Source: Microbacterium paraoxydans
Lineage (GTDB): Bacteria > Actinomycetota > Actinomycetes > Actinomycetales > Microbacteriaceae
Length of the DNA: 64,000 bases
Reading direction: 5' to 3'
Assembly: GCF_019056515.1 (NCBI RefSeq)
Contig: NZ_CP064873.1
Location: 3,351,279-3,415,278, forward strand
The notes under the pieces are model-generated. The model searched no databases and had not been told where the DNA came from. It saw nothing but the letters and a program-made list of their open reading frames with translations. Below are positions 47,967-56,920 of this stretch, piece after piece. The number at the start of each line of letters is the position of its first letter. The stretch's first letter is position 1. The translations under genes were made by a program, and so were the position numbers.

Positions 47967-49575
47967 TCTCGGGCGCGCCAGCGCCATCATCGGCGCGGGC
48001 ACCCTGGTCTCCCGCGTGACCGGGCTGCTGCGCAGCATCATCCTCGTGGCGGTGATCGGCTCGTTCGGGTCGGGTCCTGCCGACGCGTTCGCCGCGGCCA
48101 ACACCCTGCCGAACAGCGTCTTCTCCCTCATCTCCGTCGGGATCCTCACCGCGGTCATCGTGCCGCAGATCGTCAAGGCCACGGCTGACGCCGACGGGGG
48201 AAACACCTTCATCTCGAAGCTCTTCACCCTCGGCACCGTCGTCCTGGTCGCCGTCACGGCGGTGGCCACGATCGCAGCACCCTGGCTCGTGCAGATCGTG
48301 GCCGGCGGGTTCTCGCCCGCGACCCAAGCGCTCGCGACCGCCCTCGCCTACTGGTGCCTGCCGCAGATCCTGTTCTATGGCCTCTACGCGCTGCTGGGCG
48401 AGGCTCTGAACGCGCGGCGTATCTTCGGGCCGTTCACCTGGGCCCCCGTCGTCAACAACATCGTCTCCATCATCGGGTTCCTCATCCTCGGGTGGGTCTT
48501 CGCACCGGTCTCCCGGAACTCCGCCGAGTGGACCCCGGAGATGATCGCCACTCTCGGCGGCACGGCGACCATCGGCATCGCCGTGCAGGCGCTCATCCTG
48601 CTCCTGTTCTGGAGGCGGACGGGCCTCTCCCTCCGTCCGGACTTCCAGTGGCGAGGGGTCGGCCTCGGCAACGTGGGGAAGCTCGCGGGATGGACGTTCC
48701 TGATGGCATTCGCCTCCCTGGCTGCGGGCGTGCTCCAGGGCAACATCGTCAGCAACGCGTCCGGCACCGGGGCGTCCCTCGCCGTGACCACGAACGCGTG
48801 GCTCATCTTCATGCTGCCGTACTCCGTCATCGTCCTGTCGATCGGAACCCCGTACTTCACGCAGATCAGCGAGCACGCCGCCGCAGGTCGCGATGACGAG
48901 GTCCGGGGGGACATCTCGCGAAGCATCCGCACTCTGCTCTTCTTCATCGTCGCCGCCGTCGCCGCCGTCGCCGCCGCGGCCATCCCCGCCTCCCGCGTCT
49001 TCACCGAGAGCCCCTCGGATGCCGAGGGCGCGGCCATCGTCCTCCTCTGCTATCTGATCAGCCTCATCCCGCTCACGATCCTGTTCATCGTCCAGCGCAC
49101 CTTCTACGCCTACGACGACACGCGCACGCCCTTCTGGTTCACAATCTTCCAGTGCACGTTGATCGTCGTGACCGCGCTGGGCGCCGCCGCGCTCCTGTCC
49201 GCAGAGGTCATCGCCCTGACCCAGCTGGCTGCCGCCGTGGCTCTCGGCCAGTCCATCGCCAGCACGCTGCAGACGATCGTGGCGACCTGGCTGCTGCATC
49301 GCAAGATCGGCGGGCTGGGCGTCCTCTCGTGGATGCGTGCCCTGGCGCTCTTCGCGATCGCCGCGATCCCGGCCGGTCTCGCCGGCTGGGGCACCTTCCT
49401 CCTCCTCGGCGGGACGACGGGATGGGCGACGTCCGGAGTCATTCCCGGCACCCTGGCGACCGCCGTCATCGGCCTCGTCGTCGTGCTCGTCTACGTCGCG
49501 ATCCTCGCGGTCTTCCGCGCCCCGGAGCTGAAGGCCGCCGGCGGCCTCGTCCGCCGCTTCCTTCCCGGTCGCTGA
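47959..49575 (+). CDS. murJ: lipid II flippase MurJ
   Basis: This is a 538-residue MOP-superfamily transporter with about 14 helices that flips the peptidoglycan precursor lipid II. It begins TSLGRASAIIGAGTLVSRVTG with the early Arg-rich GLLRSII, has ALGEALNARRIFGPF-like LLGEALNARRIFG, and QRTFYAYDDTRTPFW, which is a strong MurJ mark. The GTG start at 47959 is preceded by GAAGGAG and overlaps DUF6049, showing coupling. It lacks the long C-terminal pseudokinase domain of mycobacterial MurJ. Confidence 0.92.
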   Translation: MTSLGRASAIIGAGTLVSRVTGLLRSIILVAVIGSFGSGPADAFAAANTLPNSVFSLISVGILTAVIVPQIVKATADADGGNTFISKLFTLGTVVLVAVTAVATIAAPWLVQIVAGGFSPATQALATALAYWCLPQILFYGLYALLGEALNARRIFGPFTWAPVVNNIVSIIGFLILGWVFAPVSRNSAEWTPEMIATLGGTATIGIAVQALILLLFWRRTGLSLRPDFQWRGVGLGNVGKLAGWTFLMAFASLAAGVLQGNIVSNASGTGASLAVTTNAWLIFMLPYSVIVLSIGTPYFTQISEHAAAGRDDEVRGDISRSIRTLLFFIVAAVAAVAAAAIPASRVFTESPSDAEGAAIVLLCYLISLIPLTILFIVQRTFYAYDDTRTPFWFTIFQCTLIVVTALGAAALLSAEVIALTQLAAAVALGQSIASTLQTIVATWLLHRKIGGLGVLSWMRALALFAIAAIPAGLAGWGTFLLLGGTTGWATSGVIPGTLATAVIGLVVVLVYVAILAVFRAPELKAAGGLVRRFLPGR

Positions 49576-49654
49576 CGCGGGAATGCCCCGCGGTTACCAT
49601 GGGTTGAAGCAGTCGGACGTCTTTCGACAGCACCGCCTTTCTAACGGAGATCAC

Positions 49655-50629
49655 ATGCGTCAGGTCATCATCATCGGCTCCGGCCCCGCCGGATTCACCG
49701 CTGCCATCTACGCGGCGCGCGCGAACCTGGAGCCGCTCCTCATCGCGAGCTCCGTCGAGGTCGGCGGAGAGCTCATGAACACGACCGAGGTCGAGAACTA
49801 CCCCGGCTTCCCGGAGGGCATCCAGGGCCCCGAACTCATGGCCAAGTTCCAGGAGCAGGCTGAGAAGTTCGGCACCGAGGTGCTCTACGACGACGTCACC
49901 GAGCTCGACGTCGCCGGCCCCGTCAAGAAGGTCACCCTCGGTTCGGGCGCCACCCACGAGGCGAAGACCATCATCTACGCGACGGGTTCCGCTTACCGCA
50001 AGCTCGGCATCGAGGGCGAGGAGCGTCTCTCCGGCTTCGGCGTCTCCTGGTGCGCCACCTGCGACGGCTTCTTCTTCCGTCAGAAGACGATCGCCGTCGT
50101 CGGCGGCGGTGACTCGGCGATGGAGGAGGCCACCTTCCTCACGCGCTTCGCGGACAAGGTGTACGTCATCCACCGCAAGGACACCCTGCGGGCCTCGAAG
50201 ATCATGCAGGAGCGCGCCTTCGCGAACGAGAAGATCGAGTTCGTGTGGAACAGCGAGGTCGTGGAGATCCTCGGCGACAACGCCGTCTCGGGCGTGCAGC
50301 TTCGTTCCACCGAGGACGGCTCGCTGCGCGACCTGCCCCTCGACGGCCTGTTCATCGCCATCGGCAACGACCCGCGCACCCACCTCGTCCACGAGAAGCT
50401 CGAGCTCACGCCCGAGGGGACGATCTGGGTCGACGGTCGCTCCTCGCGCACGTCGGTTCCCGGAGTCTTCGCCGCCGGCGACGTGATCGACCCCACCTAC
50501 CGCCAGGCCATCACCGCCGCCGGGACGGGCACGATCGCGGCCCTCGACGCCGAGCACTTCCTCGCAGACCTGGAGGACTCCTCCGTCGAGGTCCCCGCGG
50601 CCGAGGCCGCCGAGGTCATCACGGCCTGA
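49655..50629 (+). CDS. trxB: thioredoxin reductase
   Basis: This is a 324-residue NADPH/FAD enzyme that reduces thioredoxin. The FAD motif GSGPAGFTAAIYAARA is at the N-terminus, the redox pair Cys133/Cys136 in WCATCDG, the NADPH motif VVGGGDSAMEEA after it, and the C-terminal FAD motif GVFAAGDVIDPTYRQA. ATG 49655 follows CGGAGA. trxA follows 68 bp later; together they are a standard origin-proximal pair. The sigM gene found between murJ and trxB in Streptomyces and Mycobacterium is missing. Confidence 0.97.
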   Translation: MRQVIIIGSGPAGFTAAIYAARANLEPLLIASSVEVGGELMNTTEVENYPGFPEGIQGPELMAKFQEQAEKFGTEVLYDDVTELDVAGPVKKVTLGSGATHEAKTIIYATGSAYRKLGIEGEERLSGFGVSWCATCDGFFFRQKTIAVVGGGDSAMEEATFLTRFADKVYVIHRKDTLRASKIMQERAFANEKIEFVWNSEVVEILGDNAVSGVQLRSTEDGSLRDLPLDGLFIAIGNDPRTHLVHEKLELTPEGTIWVDGRSSRTSVPGVFAAGDVIDPTYRQAITAAGTGTIAALDAEHFLADLEDSSVEVPAAEAAEVITA

Positions 50630-50697
50630 CCACGGCCGGGAACACTTTCCTCCCGCCCGTTGTTGCAACAGGCGAACCTCGAACAAGGAGAACTCTG

Positions 50698-51021
50698 ATG
50701 AGTGCAAAGGCAACGAGCCAGGCGACCTGGGAGCAGGACGTGCTGCAGGCCGATGGTCCCGTGCTGGTGGACTTCTGGGCCGAGTGGTGCGGTCCGTGTC
50801 GTATGGTCGCGCCGGTGCTGGACGAGATCCAGTCCGACAACCCCGACAAGATCACCATCCTCAAGCTCAACGTGGACGAGAACCCGGAGCTGGCCATGAA
50901 GTACCAGATCACGTCGATCCCGGCGATGAAGGTCTTCCAGGGCGGAGAGGTCAAGACGACGATCATCGGCGCCAAGCCGAAGTTCGCCCTCGAGCAGGAT
51001 CTCGCCGCTTTCCTCGGCTGA
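50698..51021 (+). CDS. trxA: thioredoxin
   Basis: This is a 107-residue thioredoxin. The active site WCGPC has Cys31 and Cys34, preceded by VLVDFWAEW; the cis-proline loop is TSIPAMKVFQGG. ATG 50698 has an AAGGAG site. It receives electrons from TrxB and may also serve the arsenate reductase in this window. A strong U-tailed hairpin follows. Confidence 0.97.
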   Translation: MSAKATSQATWEQDVLQADGPVLVDFWAEWCGPCRMVAPVLDEIQSDNPDKITILKLNVDENPELAMKYQITSIPAMKVFQGGEVKTTIIGAKPKFALEQDLAAFLG

Positions 51022-51036
51022 TCCCCCACGACCACG

Positions 51037-51068
51037 AAAAGGGCCGCACCTCCGGGTGCGGCCCTTTT
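51037..51068. terminator. Rho-independent terminator of the trxBA operon
   Basis: A perfect 14-bp stem AAAAGGGCCGCACC / GGTGCGGCCCTTTT with a TCCG loop ends in TTTT. This is the strongest terminator in the window. Confidence 0.92.
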
Positions 51069-51131
51069 CGCATTCTCCGCGCCGCCCGTACCGGTCAGCG
51101 ACGGATCAGGAGAGAACGAGGAGCATCGGCG

Positions 51132-51467
51132 TCAGGAGGCGTCAGCGATGCGCGGGTCCCAGCGACGGTGTCGCTGCTTCTCATCCAGAAGCCCCCAGAC
51201 GGCCGGGGTGAGCTCCGGGTATTCGAGGGCGATCTGGCGCAGCACCCGGTAGTGTCGTGCGGCGTTGGGTCGCACACCGTCGTTCGCAGCGATGTTGTCC
51301 GCACGGAGCAGGTAGACGACGAGTTCGTCGACGCTGGGCAGCTCCTCCATGAACTCCCAGGGGTCCTCACCGCCCAGAAGGCGCTCCTGGACGAGGACGG
51401 CGAGTTCGTCCGACGCCTCGGCGCGCAGCACTTCCAGGCTGGCGCGACGGGGGACGGATTCGGTCAT
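51132..51467 (-). CDS. conserved hypothetical protein
   Basis: This is a 111-residue acidic, helical cytosolic protein that I cannot place in a named family. Notable stretches are LVQERLLGGEDPWEFMEELP and the C-terminal EKQRHRRWDPRIADAS. No membrane segment or cofactor motif is visible. It lies between the trxA terminator and the sugar porter, on the parAB strand. Confidence 0.75.
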   Translation of the reverse strand: MTESVPRRASLEVLRAEASDELAVLVQERLLGGEDPWEFMEELPSVDELVVYLLRADNIAANDGVRPNAARHYRVLRQIALEYPELTPAVWGLLDEKQRHRRWDPRIADAS

Positions 51468-51476
51468 CCCTCCAGC

Positions 51477-52925
51477 CTACGCGCGTGCGCGACGGGGTCG
51501 GCGCTCCACCTTCGCATCCTCGCTCATGTCCTCGAGCTCGCGGCCCTTGGTCTCCGGCACCTTGAAGAACACGAAGAAGAACGACAGCAGCGCGAAGAAC
51601 GCGTAGAAGCCGTACGCGAAGGTGAGGCCGATCTCGGCGAACGCCGGGAACGTCGTCGAGATGAAGAAGTTGGCCACCCACTGCGCCGCCGCGGCGACGG
51701 CGAGAGCGCCGGCACGGATCGAGTTCGGGAAGATCTCGCCCAGGAGCACCCACACGAGCGGGCCCCAGCTCGCACCGAAGAATACGACGAAGCCGTTGGC
51801 GCAGATGAGGGCGACGGTGGCCCAGGGATCGGGCAGGGTCGCGGTTCCGGAGGCGTCGAGCGTGCCGAACGAGAAGGCGAGCGCCATGAGCCCGAGGGTC
51901 ACCGTCATGCCGACCGAGCCGACGAGGAGCATGATCCGACGACCGACCCGGTCGACGAGGAGGATCGCGACGATCGTGACGACGATGTTCGTGACGGAGG
52001 TGATGACGGACGTGAGGAGCGCGCTGGACTCGTCGAAGCCCACCGACTGCCACAGCGTCGTGGAGTAGTAGAAGATGACGTTGATGCCGACGAACTGCTG
52101 GAACACCGACAGCAGGATGCCGACCCAGACGATCGGCTTGAGCCCCAGTCGGCTCCCCCGCAGATCCCGCAGCGACTCGGAGCGCTCCGTGTCGATCGTG
52201 CCCGTGATCTCCTTGATCTTCGCTTCGGTGTCGATCGTCCCCGTGACGGTCTGGAGCACTTCCGCGGCGCGCTTCACCTCGCCCTTGCGGACCAGGTAGC
52301 GCGGCGACTCCGGCAGCCGCAACGACACGAGTCCGTAGACGAGCGCGGGGATGGCCGCGACCATGAACATCCACCGCCACGCGGTCAGGCCCCACAGCGG
52401 CTGGTCGGCCTCCCCCGCGATGCCCGCCAGCAGGGCGTCGGACAGGAGGGCGGCGAAGATGCCGAGGACGATGGCGAGCTGCTGCAGCGATCCGAGCCGA
52501 CCGCGGATCGCTGCCGGCGAGACCTCCGCGATGTACGCGGGTGCGATCACCGACGCCGCACCGACGCCGAGGCCGCCGATCACGCGCCAGACGATGAGGT
52601 CGACGACACTGAAGGCGAGGCCGGAGCCGATCGCCGAGACGAAGAACATGGCCGCGGCGACCACCATCACGGGGATTCGTCCGAACTTGTTCGAGACGGG
52701 CCCGGCGAACCAGGCCCCCACGGCGCAGCCGATCAGGGCGGACGACACGGCGAAGCCCTTGAGGCCCGTGCCCAGATCGAAACCGGAGACGTCTCCGGCC
52801 AGAGCGTCGACGGCGCCGTTGATCACCGCGGTGTCGAATCCGAAGAGGAATCCGCCCAGAGCCGCCGCGATACTGACGGCGATCACGCGACGCTTGATAC
52901 TCGCTGGATCAGCTGATCTGGACAT
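51477..52925 (-). CDS. MFS sugar porter
   Basis: This is a 482-residue 12-helix sugar:H+ symporter. Sugar-porter marks are GGFLFGFDTAVINGA in helix 1, RVIGGLGVGAASVIAPAYIAE in helix 4 region (two parts), RLPESPRYLV after helix 6, FQQFVGINVIFYYS in helix 7, DRVGRR, and the C-terminal VPETKGRELE. Substrate is probably a hexose or pentose. The cytosolic loop after helix 6 carries a 13-residue tandem duplication, both copies beginning TGTIDTE (52189-52246). The gene sits where cwlM-type genes lie in other actinobacteria, so it is an accessory insertion next to parB. Confidence 0.9.
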   Translation of the reverse strand: MSRSADPASIKRRVIAVSIAAALGGFLFGFDTAVINGAVDALAGDVSGFDLGTGLKGFAVSSALIGCAVGAWFAGPVSNKFGRIPVMVVAAAMFFVSAIGSGLAFSVVDLIVWRVIGGLGVGAASVIAPAYIAEVSPAAIRGRLGSLQQLAIVLGIFAALLSDALLAGIAGEADQPLWGLTAWRWMFMVAAIPALVYGLVSLRLPESPRYLVRKGEVKRAAEVLQTVTGTIDTEAKIKEITGTIDTERSESLRDLRGSRLGLKPIVWVGILLSVFQQFVGINVIFYYSTTLWQSVGFDESSALLTSVITSVTNIVVTIVAILLVDRVGRRIMLLVGSVGMTVTLGLMALAFSFGTLDASGTATLPDPWATVALICANGFVVFFGASWGPLVWVLLGEIFPNSIRAGALAVAAAAQWVANFFISTTFPAFAEIGLTFAYGFYAFFALLSFFFVFFKVPETKGRELEDMSEDAKVERRPRRARA

Positions 52926-52986
52926 GACATCCCCCTCGCATCGTCAAGATGACGCGAGTCTATGTCACCCCCGACCGGGGGCGCGG

Positions 52987-53961
52987 TCACCGCGCGGAGC
53001 CGTACCCTTCTTCGCCCAGCTCCTCGAGAATGCGGTTCAGATCCTGGATCGATGCGAAATCGATCGTGACCTGGCCTTTTCGTGCACCCAGGGAGATCCG
53101 GACGCGCGTGTTGAGCCGGTCTCCGAGCTTGCCGGCGACCTCGTCCAGGTAGGCCCGCCGCGCACCCGGGGTGGGCTTGGGAGTCTTCCCTGCGGACGGC
53201 TGCGACTTGGCGGCTTCCTCCGTCGCGCGAACGGACAGGTCTTCGTTGACGACCTTGTCCGCCAGACGCTGCATCGCTTCCGGAGAGTCCACGCTGAGGA
53301 TCGCGCGGGCGTGTCCGGCGGTCAGCACACCGGCGGCCACTCGCTGCTGCACCGGCACCGGCAGCTTGAGCAGGCGGATGGTGTTGCTGATCTGCGGACG
53401 GGAGCGCCCGATGCGCGTGGCCAGCTCCTCCTGAGTGATGCCGAAGTCGTCGAGGAGCTGCTGGTAGGCCGACGCCTCTTCCAGGGGATTCAGCTCCGAG
53501 CGGTGGAGGTTCTCCAGCAGCGCGTCACGCAGGAGGTCCTCGTCGGCCGTGTCGCGGACGATGGCGGGGATCGCCTCGAGTCCGGCCTCGCGGGCGGCCC
53601 GCGTGCGCCGCTCCCCCATGATGAGCTCGTACTCGCCGTCGCTGTTCTTCCGGACGACCACCGGCTGCAGTACGCCGAACTCACGGACGCTGTGCACGAG
53701 TTCCGCGAGGTCCTCGGGGTTGAAGTGCGTGCGGGGCTGCCGCGGGTTCGGCACGATCGCCTGCGGGTCGACCTGGATCAGGTGGATCCCCGGCACCGCC
53801 TCGAGTTCGGTCTCGGGCGCGGCGTTGGCGCTCGCGGAGGGAGCCTCGGGGGTCGGAGCGATCTTCGCACCGGGGAAGAACACGTCGACGGGACGCTCGG
53901 TCTGGTCCGCCGTCGGGATGAGGGCGCCGATGCCGCGGCCGAGTCCAGTGCGCTTCGCCAT
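52987..53961 (-). CDS. parB: chromosome partitioning protein ParB
   Basis: This is a 324-residue CTP-dependent DNA clamp that loads at parS sites and spreads. It begins AKRTGLGRGIGALIP, has the CTPase motif GERRTRAA at 116-123, ENLHR at 150-154, the parS-reading HTH (ITQEELATRIGRSRPQISNT) at about 175-194, and a C-terminal dimer domain ending after RVRISLGARKGQVTIDF. ATG 53961 shares one base with the parA stop (TAATG). Its target sites lie just beyond parA. Confidence 0.96.
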   Translation of the reverse strand: MAKRTGLGRGIGALIPTADQTERPVDVFFPGAKIAPTPEAPSASANAAPETELEAVPGIHLIQVDPQAIVPNPRQPRTHFNPEDLAELVHSVREFGVLQPVVVRKNSDGEYELIMGERRTRAAREAGLEAIPAIVRDTADEDLLRDALLENLHRSELNPLEEASAYQQLLDDFGITQEELATRIGRSRPQISNTIRLLKLPVPVQQRVAAGVLTAGHARAILSVDSPEAMQRLADKVVNEDLSVRATEEAAKSQPSAGKTPKPTPGARRAYLDEVAGKLGDRLNTRVRISLGARKGQVTIDFASIQDLNRILEELGEEGYGSAR

Positions 53962-54884
53962 TATTTCTCCTTGCTCTGCGTCTGTCGCGACGCGATTTCG
54001 ACGGCGGCCTCGCGGTACGCGATCGCCCCGGCGGACTGACCGTCGTAGGCGATGACCGTCTGGCCGAAACTGGGGGCTTCCGACACACGGACGGAGCGCG
54101 GAATCACGGTGTCCAGCACCTGCGAGGGGAAGTGGGACCGCACTTCCTCCGCCACCTGCTGGGCCAGCCGCGTCCGTCCGTCGAACATCGTGAGGAGGAT
54201 GGTCGACAGATGCAGCCCCGGGTTGAGGTGCTTCTGGATCATCTGGATGCTGCCGAGCAGCTGGCTCAGACCCTCCAGGGCGTAGTACTCGCACTGGATC
54301 GGGATGAAGACCTCGTTCGCGGCAGTGAAAGCGTTGATCGTGAGCAGCCCGAGGGAGGGAGGGCAGTCGATGATGACGAAGTCCACCGGATGGTCCGCGA
54401 GGTAGTCCTCCAGAGCCCGGCGGAGGCGGTGCTCTCGCGCCACCTGCGCGACGAGTTCGATCTCAGCACCCGCAAGATGGATCGTGCTCGGCGCGCAGAA
54501 GAGATTCGGGCTCTCGGGGCTGGGCTGAACGATCTCCGCAAGGGGGAACTCGTCGATGAGGACATCGTAGACACTCGGGGTGTCGGCGTTGTGCGGCACC
54601 CCAAGGGCAGTGGAGGCGTTCCCCTGCGGATCGAGGTCGATGACGAGCACCTTCGCGCCCAGTCCCGCAAGCGCGGATGCGATGTTCACGGCGCTGGTGG
54701 TCTTACCCACACCGCCCTTCTGATTCGACACCGTCAGGATGCGAGTGTCGCCACTGAACTCGACGGAGACCCCTTCCAGCGCGCGGCGCCGGGCGGAGAG
54801 ATCCGCGATTTCTCGCGCGAGGGGTGTATCCATCCCGAACGACTCGTTCGACGATGCCTTCTCGGACTGTTTCACGTGAAACAT
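53961..54884 (-). CDS. parA: chromosome partitioning ATPase ParA
   Basis: This is a 307-residue ATPase that, with ParB, moves replicated origins apart. The deviant Walker A KGGVGKTT is at 56-63, switch motif LVIDLDPQGN near 79-88, and IIDCPPSLG at about 173. The first residues MFHVKQ are encoded by the parS palindrome at 54868-54883, so the DNA site fixes the N-terminus. An AAAGGAG site precedes the ATG at 54884. The N-terminal extension of about 45 residues before the Walker domain is typical for actinobacteria. It is co-transcribed with parB. Confidence 0.96.
   Translation of the reverse strand: MFHVKQSEKASSNESFGMDTPLAREIADLSARRRALEGVSVEFSGDTRILTVSNQKGGVGKTTSAVNIASALAGLGAKVLVIDLDPQGNASTALGVPHNADTPSVYDVLIDEFPLAEIVQPSPESPNLFCAPSTIHLAGAEIELVAQVAREHRLRRALEDYLADHPVDFVIIDCPPSLGLLTINAFTAANEVFIPIQCEYYALEGLSQLLGSIQMIQKHLNPGLHLSTILLTMFDGRTRLAQQVAEEVRSHFPSQVLDTVIPRSVRVSEAPSFGQTVIAYDGQSAGAIAYREAAVEIASRQTQSKEK
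54868..54883. other. parS: parS site 1 (perfect)
   Basis: TGTTTCACGTGAAACA is the exact ParB-binding consensus. It overlaps the first codons of parA. ParB bound or loaded here would sit on the parAB translation start and could autoregulate the operon. Confidence 0.97.
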
Positions 54885-55014
54885 CCACTCCTTTCGGGGC
54901 CGCGTTCCACTCTAATCGCAGGGACCGACCTCGCAGCACAGGCGCGACCAGGCAGCAGGGTGCGTGCCTCGCGCGCCGTGTCCGCCGAATGGACCGCATG
55001 GCGCTGGACACGGA

Positions 55015-55030
55015 CGTTTCACGTGAAACG
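55015..55030. other. parS: parS site 2
   Basis: CGTTTCACGTGAAACG has the full 14-bp parS core with only the outermost bases changed; the change is symmetrical, so the site is still a perfect palindrome. It lies 147 bp from site 1. Confidence 0.95.
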
Positions 55031-55298
55031 CCTGGCTGCCCTCCCGTCCTGGAGAACGGCCTAGGTGCCACACCTCTTTGGCCTGTGGTCCGGCGTGACG
55101 GGCGGAACTGGCTTCGGCATCATCCGCGTCCTCCGGATCACGTCGGATCGGGAGCAGACTTCCACCAGGTCCGCGAATCAGCGCCTCGTTCACCGATTCG
55201 GTCGCATACGAGGCCCTGGCACGCTCTCCCCGGCCACCGCAGATGCTCCTCCCCCCCCGTCTGTGTTTCCGCGCAGTCCCGCACCCCAGAATCCGTAA

Positions 55299-55318
55299 GG
55301 GCCCCGACACCGGGGCCC
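55299..55318. other. GC hairpin inside the parS region
   Basis: GGGCCCCG-ACAC-CGGGGCCC forms a perfect 8-bp stem with a 4-nt loop. It could end a transcript entering from either side or a small RNA; no gene is visible next to it. Confidence 0.4.
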
Positions 55319-55706
55319 GGGCCTGGACATGGGCACTCCGGCACACGCAGGCCCCACCTCTACGGGTCCCAATCGGAGACCGAGACAGCCACCACGGAGC
55401 CAGGCCACCACGCGGGAACGCTCACGGTGCTGGCTTCCTTGTCCTGTCTGAGCAGCCCCCTGCACCCCCCAGCTCGCCCGAACCACGCCAACGTCGTGTG
55501 AACCTCCACATCGTGCCTTGGTCTACCCCAGGAACTCGGCGCAGTCTGCGTGCGTCTTGGTGCTCCGTTCGCGCCCGCCTCCACCCGTCGCTACCGCGCG
55601 GGCCACAAGTGGCGCATGCCCCTCCCCGGCACGCAATCCACGCGTCCGGTGAGAACGCACTGCTCCTTACGCGTGGGAACAGGCGATGAGTCCATACTCT
55701 CGGTGC

Positions 55707-55722
55707 CGTTTCACGTGAAACG
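55707..55722. other. parS: parS site 3
   Basis: CGTTTCACGTGAAACG, identical to site 2, lies 692 bp from it. Confidence 0.95.
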
Positions 55723-56437
55723 CCCGGGCGTGCCCCCTGGGGGCGTGCGCTCACTCCGTGTCGCTGAGTACCGCAGGTGATCCAGGAGGCCGGCGTCACG
55801 CGATCTGTCGAAGACCGCGAGCACTGACGCCCGCTGGAGTGCGCCCTCCATGCCGTGCCGCAATCGAGTAGCTCAGCACCAGTGCTCGCCACGGTATGCC
55901 CCCGCGATTTCCCCAAGCCGACACGCGAGCTCCCGTGCGGACCCCGTCGATATCACGGCCATCCGTCGGCGCTCGGTCACGCACATGAAACCCACGCAGT
56001 CGCCGGCCCAGAAAGCACAACTCATTCCCCCGCGCCCGCCGGGGTGCTCACTGCCGCCTACAACCAGAGAATCAGACAGCCCACGCCGAATCCCTCACCA
56101 GCGGAGCACCCGCGCCCGCCAACGACCGCTCACCAGCCGTGTCAAACACCGCGGGCACCACCGTGAGCGTGGGGCAACCCACGACCGACCCCCCACGACT
56201 AACGCCTCACGACGAACTGACTCTCAGCGTGCCGGGCTTCGTCAGATGACACAACCGCCCCGACCCCCGCCGCACCCGAGAGGGTGTGCCCGTGAACCAG
56301 CGGCACGGCGCCCGGCTCTCGGCTCTGCGCGCTGCGATCCTTAGCCGGGGACGCCGCGCGGCATTAGATGCTGGGCTTGGATAGCGAAACGCCTGGTCAC
56401 CTCACGGCCCGCGGTCCGTACCCACCTGCTGTCGCGG

Positions 56438-56453
56438 TGTTTCACGTGAAACT
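56438..56453. other. parS: parS site 4
   Basis: TGTTTCACGTGAAACT matches the 16-bp consensus at 15 positions. It lies 731 bp from site 3 and is the first of four sites at a regular 155-156 bp interval. Confidence 0.95.
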
Positions 56454-56593
56454 GCCGAGTGACGCCCGACGCTAGCCTCTACGTGCTGCCACCCGTGGCC
56501 CATGCGGCCTCGCAGCATGAGGCAGTCCTTTTGGGTATTGTCCCGGCCGTCCCGCACACCCACAGCCCTCGGCCGTCAACCGCTGTCAGTCAT

Positions 56594-56609
56594 GGTTTCA
56601 CGTGAAGCA
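56594..56609. other. parS: parS site 5 (one core mismatch)
   Basis: GGTTTCACGTGAAGCA has one change in the right half of the core (A to G) and one at the outer left. It starts 156 bp after site 4. It is probably weaker for ParB loading. Confidence 0.85.
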
Positions 56610-56748
56610 GCCGTACCTGGCCGATGCTCGGCAATGCGCGCAGCACTCCCTGCCAACTCCCGCCGCGCGGCGGATCAGGCACGGCCCTTGGATCGCAAGG
56701 CGATCGCTCTGCTTACTGAGAGCCCTGCACCCCCGCAGGTGTCGCCAG

Positions 56749-56764
56749 CGTTTCACGTGAAACG
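56749..56764. other. parS: parS site 6
   Basis: CGTTTCACGTGAAACG starts 155 bp after site 5. Confidence 0.95.
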
Positions 56765-56904
56765 GCCGCACCCCTCCCCGACCCTTGTCCCTGCGCTCTA
56801 CGCTCCTTGACCTACGTCGCCGCGCAGCCGTACGTACTGGCTCTGCCAGCGAGGCGACATCTCGCCTCGATACCGGGGCTTGGCCACCAGCTGCATTCAG
56901 CTGC

Positions 56905-56920
56905 CGTTTCACGTGAAACG
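56905..56920. other. parS: parS site 7
   Basis: CGTTTCACGTGAAACG starts 156 bp after site 6. Confidence 0.95.

Noticed and set aside
54824..55501. 225-codon open frame starting in parA and running into the parS region
   Set aside because: It begins antisense within parA, has no ribosome site, and is Pro/Arg/Ser-rich without motifs.
56376..56391. GAAACGCCTGG matching the right flank of parS site 2
   Set aside because: Only 9 of 16 parS positions match and it is off the 155-bp phase; possibly a remnant but not supportable.
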